Positions 57,467 to 64,000 of a stretch of 64,000 bases of DNA are shown here, one piece after another; within the stretch, counting starts at the first letter, position 1; each line of letters opens with the position of its first letter. The stretch is from Collybia mongolica (Eukaryota; Basidiomycota; Agaricomycetes; Agaricales; Clitocybaceae). A program made the translations under genes and the position numbers. The stretch lies in assembly GCA_013420905.1 (NCBI GenBank), contig JAAXNY010000004.1:3782001-3846000 (forward strand), written 5' to 3'. The notes under the pieces are model-generated. The model ran no database searches, was not told the origin of the DNA, and saw only the letters and a list, made by a program, of their open reading frames with translations.

Positions 57467-59502
57467 CTTACACGTCTTGGTTCGTCGTCTCCAACTTAAA
57501 CAAGCTCTCTACGCGCCACCAGTCGAGTCCCAGGGTTTGACCTTGCGAAAACAAGCTTCAACACGTTCGATCTCTTCAGATCCCGAACGGTTTGCCGAGA
57601 TTCTTGGACAGAAAGGATGCCAGGAGAACACGGAAAACGTCGTAAAGGGCTCCAGGAGACGGTTACGGCGGACGCCCCTGTGGTTGAAGAGAAACGTTGA
57701 TTCGGGACGGCATTATTTTTTGGGTGTGATGAAGTTGTTTGGCTGAAACAAACACGAGTTTGAATAGAAGGCGGCTTTCCTCCTTCACGCGTCGACGCCA
57801 ATGTCCTGGCAACCGAACCCTCAAGCTGAGGCTGTGGAACGCATAACGTCGCACTTTTCATCAATCACGCTCTACATAAACTACCATCACAAGACACTGT
57901 AGCTGCACGAAAGGATTCCCCATAGACGAATGTCGTGATGATAGAATGGTCATGATAATTGTAAGTTTTTCTTTCTTTGAAAACAAACTATCGTGCCAAA
58001 GGGGAAAAGGGCTCATACAAGAACGCGGGACAAAATGATAATTCATAATTCCCCAGTTCGTTCAAGCACCGCAGTACAACTACGTTACAGCAATTTTAGG
58101 AAACCCTGAAGGTCGAATAAAGTCGATGCATCTGAAACCAGAATTTACATACTAATAACGCTTAGATGGCAAGATTAATAAGAATAAGTTTTGTTGAATG
58201 ACGCTTCAATTTATAGCTTTATCGTAACGCTACGCCTTATTTTGAGTAAAGATTCCTATAGACGAATCCCCCCTCCCCCCCCTCAAGTCCCCCAAGGATA
58301 AAAGGTTCCTCATTACCGCATTTTCGATGCCCCGACCCAGTTCTCTGGCAACCTCAACTGACTTATACGATATACACTGACGGGATGTCTGCGAAGGTCT
58401 AGTTGATCCAATATTCTAAAGTTTGACGACAGAATATTTTAGATGCCTCTCACAGGCACGCCCTTTTCCTTTCGTCATTCTCTTATTGACGTTACCAAAA
58501 ACTTCAGCCAGCATAGTTTCATTTCAGCGCGACAACACACATTACATTACTGCAGCCCGCCGCATCAAAGCCCCTCCAATGACGAGACACGCACCTATCT
58601 ACCAACCGAAAAATCCCATCCGGTAACAATGCACCCGTGGTAGCTTTGGCAGCAGTGTATTTGTTTGGGGAGAAACTCTCCACGTCGCTTCGCGAAACAT
58701 GTTATTACATTGAAGCAGGTTGATCTATCTCGTATCCGAAGTGAACAGTACCTCTGAATTGTGTGTCGTTCCGCTCTAATTAATCATGCATAATCACCGC
58801 CCCAACTTCGCCATCCCACTTCACATCGATCAAGCGCTTCCCGTTTCCGACGTTCCTTCCCTGGGCAAACGCGCTGTGATCTTCCATTATAATATCTCAG
58901 ACCCATATGCGTATGCCCGGTCCGAACATGGACATTCTGTTGACGACTCCTCTTGAAACGCCAAACTCCTCACACGCGTACATTGCACGTTATAGAGGGA
59001 TGTCTGACAACACAGTCACGTACTCACTCCTGTTTCCATTCTCTGGTCGCCGTCCGATATAACAGACGGAAAGAAGGCACCATCCGAACACATTGCAAAA
59101 TCTCAGTTACAAGATTCATAAAGCTCCTGCCTCAAAGGCGCCTTCTTCCCGTCAAAAAACCTGCTCCGGCCTTTCGATTTTTCCGAACCTTCAATTCGGG
59201 GCATTACCCCCAGGCTAATTCAAGGACGATGTGTCCAAATTTTATAAAGTCCCCGGGACGGGCGGGAGGAACGTTGGGTTGTATGCCACCTCGAAGCTCT
59301 CATTCAATTGTTCCTGTATGGAAGAATCAAATATGTCAGATCGCATTCTTCCCCACCCCTGCCTTAGCTTTTTGAAGGGCATCAACCAGGGCACTTCCCA
59401 TTTCATCTGACCACGCTGACCCGCTCTGGCACCTCACATATAAAACACACCGGTATAACCATCTCTGTGATCGTCCCCTCCCCCATTCCATTCTATATCT
59501 AC
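57467..59502. other. Gene-poor region upstream of SWR1
   Basis: About 2 kb with many short overlapping frames, none recognisable. C-rich run near 58270-58285. No RNA gene or inverted repeat found. Confidence 0.4.
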
Positions 59503-60280
59503 AATGACTACTAAAAGAAGTCTTATAATCTGCGATGGCACTGAGATGGATGGCAACCTCGCGCCACTTAAGGGTAAATCGAATAAACTAAACTGAGCGC
59601 CATCTGACCCAAGACAGCAGATCACATTTTGTCGGATCCTGGTATGTAAAGCTCTCATCCAGTACCAGACACGTCCTGTCATTTCTGACCATCGACACCC
59701 TAGGAGGAAACACGGACGGACAAAACGCGATATATGTCCTGCGCCGTTGTAATGACACTTGGTAGCATATCGTCGCACTCACCGAGCTGATTTCACCTTT
59801 ACAGCACGAAGGGTCAAGCGCATCACAGCGTATACATCCTTTTCAAGTAGTGTTACCCTTTCATATTCATTTTTTCCCTCCAGAGATAACAGAAAATAAT
59901 TGGTGTTTTACCAAAGTGATTCGGCTCGGAAGCCGACTTCAAAGGCGATCCTATGACTGGAGACGATGTCCTACGTAACTAATCTTCTCACTCGATTCGC
60001 TGCGAGTTGTAATTGACAACCAATTCAGAGGCACTGGGTTCCGCCGTTGGTTAGTCGATTCGTCATGATTTGATTATGCATCTGCTTATTAATTTGTACG
60101 CACTATACAGCTAGTAAGGTACGCGATACATACGCGTTCATCGCGCAGAATTGTGGTGATGGTGATGAGATTTCTATTTCTGGGTGAGCGCTGCTGTTGA
60201 TACACAGTACAAACATATTCTTGAATTTCCAATCGCGCATAGATTTTCAAGGTATTCACAATCTTTTATTCCTGGGGTCC
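59503..60280 (+). other. Possible 5' end of the decayed DUF2235 gene
   Basis: A TATA-like CATATAAAAC at about 59435 and a C/T-rich tract precede the ATG at 59503, which opens MTTKRSLIICDGTEMDGN. The order (K/R)xLIIC(x)DGT is how DUF2235 hydrolases often begin, and a GTAAAT donor follows. The rest up to 60280 is not alignable by eye. Tentative. Confidence 0.25.
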
Positions 60281-61300
60281 TGATGGCTAACATGAAACCC
60301 TTATTGGAATCAGGGGTGCATACACGGCTAGGAAACTGACAGGCCTTATTGTGAGTCGTTCTAATCGACCTTGATGTCCTTCATATTAATGTAACTTTGC
60401 TTCCAGTTGGGCTACTACAAACAGAAACCCTCGGGCTCTTCTTCCAAATATGGCGCCAGTTTGTAGACGATGTGCCGCCCACCATACCTCCCAATAGCAG
60501 AAGAGTTAGGATTAAATAGCGTCTGCTCTTCCATTATCGTGGTTCCTCCGCCGAGCAAAGTCCTTGATGTAGGTGTGTAGGAGTGTGGGATACCATGGGC
60601 TCTGTCTTTGGTGCTATAGATTCACTCAGCATCAAAGACACCAGCCTTCCGGGTAACGTTGATTATGCGTTTCATGCTCTGTCGTTGCAGGAAAATAGAC
60701 AGAAATTCTTGCCAACTCTTTGGTCTGTCCCCGCTGAAGGACTGGCCCCTGGTCAAAATTTCAAGCAGGTATCGTACCGTTCTTCGCTTGGGAAGACCTT
60801 TAATTCTCATGCCATTGCCGTAGGTGTGGTTCGCGGGTGCTCACTCTGATGTTGGCTGTGGATACCTGCGTCACGATCTTGCCGACCTAGCCCTCGTCTG
60901 GATGGCGGTGAGGGACAAAATGCTACCTCCGAGGGCCCCTCATTTATTACCAAATATTAGGGCGAGATTGAAGGCTTCATCGACCTCGACCTAGATTTTA
61001 TCCAAAATTCACGGCAAGAAACCCGATCCTTGGGGCACCGCACAGCCCAATAACGCCTATGACGATCTCCCCTTCTACCCGAAGCCTAAGATAGGACATG
61101 AAACACGTCTGGAGAGCGGTCAGATCAGCCCAGATACTTATTTCCATCAAAGCATTCTAGTTGCGCCAAAAATACTCGACAAACCAGACTACATGATAAC
61201 TTTGTCCATCTTATGGAAGTCCTTTGGTGGGACATGCAAGCCCATTACACCATCACTCAATAGCTTTGAAGGGAAGTGCAAGAATGAATGGGGGATCATG
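60281..61300 (+). pseudogene. Decayed DUF2235 (Tle1-like) alpha/beta-hydrolase
   Basis: Segments in family order: GAYTARKLTGLI (60318 on), GLLQTETLGLFFQIWRQFVD, VWDTMGSVFGAIDSLSIKDT, ALSLQENRQKFLPTLWSVPA, then after an intron VWFAGAHSDVGCGY and HDLADLALVWMA, EIEGFIDLDLDF, and in another frame DPWGTAQPNNAYDDL, IGHETRLESGQISP. Lesions: the nucleophile motif expected as GFSRGAY reads GIRGAY, so the Ser codon is missing. A TAG follows VRIK where the coding sequence should continue. The phase across the intron after TGLI does not fit. A one-base frame change lies near 61030. Family members hydrolyse lipids or are uncharacterised in fungi; this copy is unlikely to be active. Confidence 0.6.
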
Positions 61301-61935
61301 CCTGTAAGCCTTACCTTCCCGCCCCCCCGTCCCCTTGCAGGCGAGGTAAACCTCCCTCATTCACTCCCCATTTTAACCATCATAAATGCAGGTACGCGGA
61401 ATCTTCGGGCTGCCGTTCGATAATATCAAGGATCTCGTTGCGCCCAAGGTTCGCAAATATGTAGTTTTAGTGATTTGTCTTATCCCCTGTTCTAGCCTGC
61501 ATTTAACGACCAATGTGCTCTGAATTTCCAAGGAGCCATGTTGGTCCCTCGTTCTCCAGCACACGCACCCTGAGTACATCCTACCGCTTTCCCTTTCCAT
61601 TCCAAGAGTATGTTCAAAATTCGTCATTCGATGCAACATGATATGTACAACAATTACTGTACATGCAGACTATCCCGAGGTAAAAAGTACAAGAATCGGG
61701 TATATAGTGCTGAAGGCGAAGGAATGTCAATGAATAATTTAGCGATAGAAAGCAGTGTTACATCCAAAGTGCATTCGATAAATAATTCCGGCCGAAGGCG
61801 CGGTCTGTAACACCCAATGTACACCAGAAGTAGGGCTTCCATGTAGTTGTACACATTTTGTTTCATGAAATTGCTGACGGTGATGGCAGTACCACCGCCT
61901 GCAAGATGTTCGTGCCAGAATTGGGCGTAGGTAGG
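61301..61935. other. Intergenic, about 630 bases
   Basis: 3' flank of the DUF2235 relic and of the PKA gene (convergent). No gene recognised. Confidence 0.45.
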
Positions 61936-63413
61936 TCATGATGTATCGCTTGTGTACTCAAAATCGGGGAAAGAGTTGCCGTACGGATCCAGTGCCAGCT
62001 GACCGTATGCGGCTGCAGCATTATCCTCAGGATATTTGTCGAAGCTAGAGCAGAATAAGCCGGTATTCGAGGGAGTCAACGAAGGGCAAATATACTTACG
62101 CGCTTGCATCGCCATCTCCACTGATCTTAGGAAGGTATGGTGCAGTGATCTCCCGTGCCGCGAGCCTTTCCCAGTCGACCTCTCTAAACCACTGGTGCGC
62201 AAACACATCGCCAGCACCATGTCGCAAATTTCCGTAACGTTTCGATGGGTCACTCTCCATCAGCTTTAGGATTAAATCTGTCGCAAGAGGGTTGAATGCG
62301 GCTGGCCATTTGATGAAGGCGGGACCGCGGGTGATTTTCTCGTATAGCATCACAGGATTTGCGTCGGGTTGATGGAATGGTGGTAGTCCTGAGAGCATTT
62401 CGAATATGAGGACGCCGAGGGCGTACCAGTCAACACTTTTATTATACCGTTGTTGCCCAATGACCTGTCGTAAATGTACAAGTCAGGGTAGTGTCGACAC
62501 CCACAATGTTAGTTGCGTACCTCGGGAGCTAAATAATCGGGCGTGCCGCACAGCGTCCACGTCGTCGTTGTACACGTCTTCGCGAACCCAAAATCGGCAA
62601 TTTTGATGTGGCCGTCTTGGTTGAGAAGGATGTTTTCAGGTTTGAGATCACGGTATATGATGTTAAGGCTGTGTAGATGATTTAGTGCAAGTGCAACTTC
62701 GGCTGCGTAGAATTTCGCGACTGGGTCTGGAAAGCGCTGTATTAACAGGATCAGCAGATGTTTGAGTTGGCGTACATAATCATTTACATTGGACCTCCGT
62801 AGAAGCGTAAAGAGTTCTCCGCCAGGAACAAAGTCCATAACCATATAAAGGTTTGAGGCGTCTTGGAAAGTGCCCCAGAGGTTGATGATGAAAGAGTGTT
62901 GTACGGCCTCGAGCATGTGTTGTTCGTTATTCGTGTGTTCTATTTGCTTCATCTTCACAACTCTTTCTTTGTTGAGAACCTTGATTGCGTAGAAACGAAG
63001 GTTGTGTTTACTTCGAACTGGCGAAGCAGACGAAAGGTCAGGATATCTACACGAAGGATGATTGGATTGTCCATACCCAAATGGACCCTTCCAAAGCTTC
63101 CTGTCCCCAGTGTCCGTTGTACAATGAAGTCAGAAAGGCGGTAGGTGCCTTTGGGTCGTTTGATGACACGCTCAACAGGCTTCTCCTGCTCGATACCAAC
63201 CATACTATCCCCCTGCTTACTCCATTCGCTTGCAGAGGTCCGAGCGGTGGATATAGACCCACGATGATCGTATTGCGATGTCATTGAGCCGCCGCTGAAA
63301 TGCGCAGATGATGGGGGCGATGGCAAACCCGGCGTGTGTGTGCCCTCTCCATCGCCTTTGTGGTGTCCAAGGTGAGTTCCAAGTTTCCCCGCCATGCGTT
63401 TAATTGATATCAT
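61936..63413 (-). CDS. cAMP-dependent protein kinase (PKA) catalytic subunit, 418 aa
   Basis: AGC-family Ser/Thr kinase, released from its regulatory subunit by cAMP; in fungi it governs nutrient sensing and development. Exons 63077-63413, 62788-63017, 62521-62736, 62100-62464 and 61936-62044 join in frame. The N-terminus is a Gly/Ser/Pro-rich fungal extension of about 95 residues. The kinase domain starts [20 protein letters not shown] (glycine loop, split by an intron), then [20 protein letters not shown] (VAIK lysine), [41 protein letters not shown], the activation loop [18 protein letters not shown], and [13 protein letters not shown]. The AGC tail has FDKYPED and the FPDF hydrophobic motif, here followed by EYTSDTS. 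All catalytic residues and the activation-loop Thr are present. Start at 63413 (MISIKR) or 63395 (MAGKLG), same frame. Confidence 0.96.
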
Positions 63414-63450
63414 GGAATAGACAGTGAGATATAATAACGAAGCAACAGTG

Positions 63451-63472
63451 AAGAGAAAGAAAGAAAGAAAGT
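63451..63472. repeat. (GAAA)n purine tract upstream of PKA
   Basis: Short run of GAAA units just upstream of the PKA start; read on the coding strand it is a CTTT pyrimidine tract, common at fungal transcription starts. Confidence 0.6.
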
Positions 63473-64000
63473 TCAGAAAAGAAAGATGGCTTTGAGTTCC
63501 CCTGCCATTGTTCAATTAACCGAGCCAAGTAGGGCCACAAACAAACCCTTCGAGATGGAACCAAATATGCCCGATCATGATCACGTGAGCATAATACGAT
63601 GCTTCAGTCACCACCTGGGAACAAGGTCAACTCGAAAGTCCCATTCTATCCAGGACCTTCCGCCTTGAACTTGGAAACCATCGCAACCATTTGGTCGCCA
63701 GGGACCTCATACTACATACCATTCCGATGTGCTAGAGTGCGGTACTTCATGATGACCTTGCTTGGAGTAACTACACACACGGGGAGCTGACATGGACACG
63801 CTGTCAAAGAAGTAATCTACCTCAGGCGCCCAGGAATTCAATTATAAAATGGGCTCGGAGAGTTTTAGAAGGTACCAAACATCATACTATTAATCATGTC
63901 ATCGACATTCGGAATCCAGATTGGCACACATACATACCAAACGGCGTCTCTTTGACAAGATCTCCAAGACAACACTGGTACCTCGGTGGGACTTGGCTTC
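63473..64000. other. Divergent region at window edge; possible plus-strand gene start
   Basis: PKA promoter side. A plus-strand frame opens at 63486 (MALSSPAIVQLTEPSRATNK) and another at 63599 (MLQSPPGNKVNSKVPFYPGP); either could be the first exon of a gene running off the right edge, but I recognise nothing in them. Confidence 0.3.

Noticed and set aside
57496..57864. 122-codon minus-strand frame upstream of SWR1
   Set aside because: No recognisable motif or splice continuation, and it overlaps the likely SWR1 promoter and 5' UTR.

Overview
This is a eukaryotic window from a filamentous basidiomycete, most likely an agaricomycete (mushroom-forming) fungus. Genes are dense and on both strands. 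Nearly all are split by introns of about 45-65 nt with GT...AG ends (I read 37 to about 180 nt). Products include typical fungal housekeeping proteins (SWR1, Kap104/transportin, PKA catalytic subunit, KDEL receptor, glucosidase II alpha, Sfc1-type carrier) next to families expanded in Agaricomycetes (divergent protein kinase, type-B carboxylesterases, DUF2235 relic, MFS pair). I see no bacterial-style operons, rRNA, tRNA or CRISPR.

Layout. 0-4.6 kb: two tandem paralogous MFS transporters on the minus strand, the first cut by the window edge. 5.2-10.1 kb: three hypothetical genes. 10.7-13.6 kb: a divergent kinase and a basidiomycete multi-pass membrane protein. 13.8-17.1 kb: glucosidase II alpha (GH31). 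17.4-25.7 kb: a tandem array of four copies of an unrecognised cysteine-rich, probably zinc-binding protein. In this array the first copy is a relic, the second has a 3' single-base deletion, the third has two in-frame stops, and only the fourth looks intact. 25.9-27.2 kb: peroxisomal/mitochondrial carrier. 27.3-32.7 kb: a divergent pair of secreted type-B carboxylesterases, followed by a 195-bp Tc1/mariner-type MITE. 35-42 kb: DUF4203 membrane protein, KDEL receptor, a hypothetical gene and an L-type lectin cargo receptor. 42.4-49.6 kb: transportin, an FSH-type serine hydrolase and a succinate/fumarate carrier. 50.7-51.7 kb: a gene with two homeodomain-like segments. 51.9-57.5 kb: SWR1. 57.5-61.4 kb: gene-poor, with a decayed DUF2235 hydrolase. 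61.9-63.4 kb: PKA catalytic subunit.

Functional themes. Three genes serve ER glycoprotein folding and ER-Golgi traffic (glucosidase II alpha, L-type lectin, KDEL receptor) but are not contiguous. The accessory material (MFS pair, cysteine-rich array, esterase pair, DUF2235 relic, MITE) sits between conserved genes and shows the clearest duplication and decay.

Limits. Exon joins were worked out by hand from splice sites, reading frame and family resemblance. No database search was possible, so family names rest on recognised motifs, and short exons and start codons are the least certain parts.
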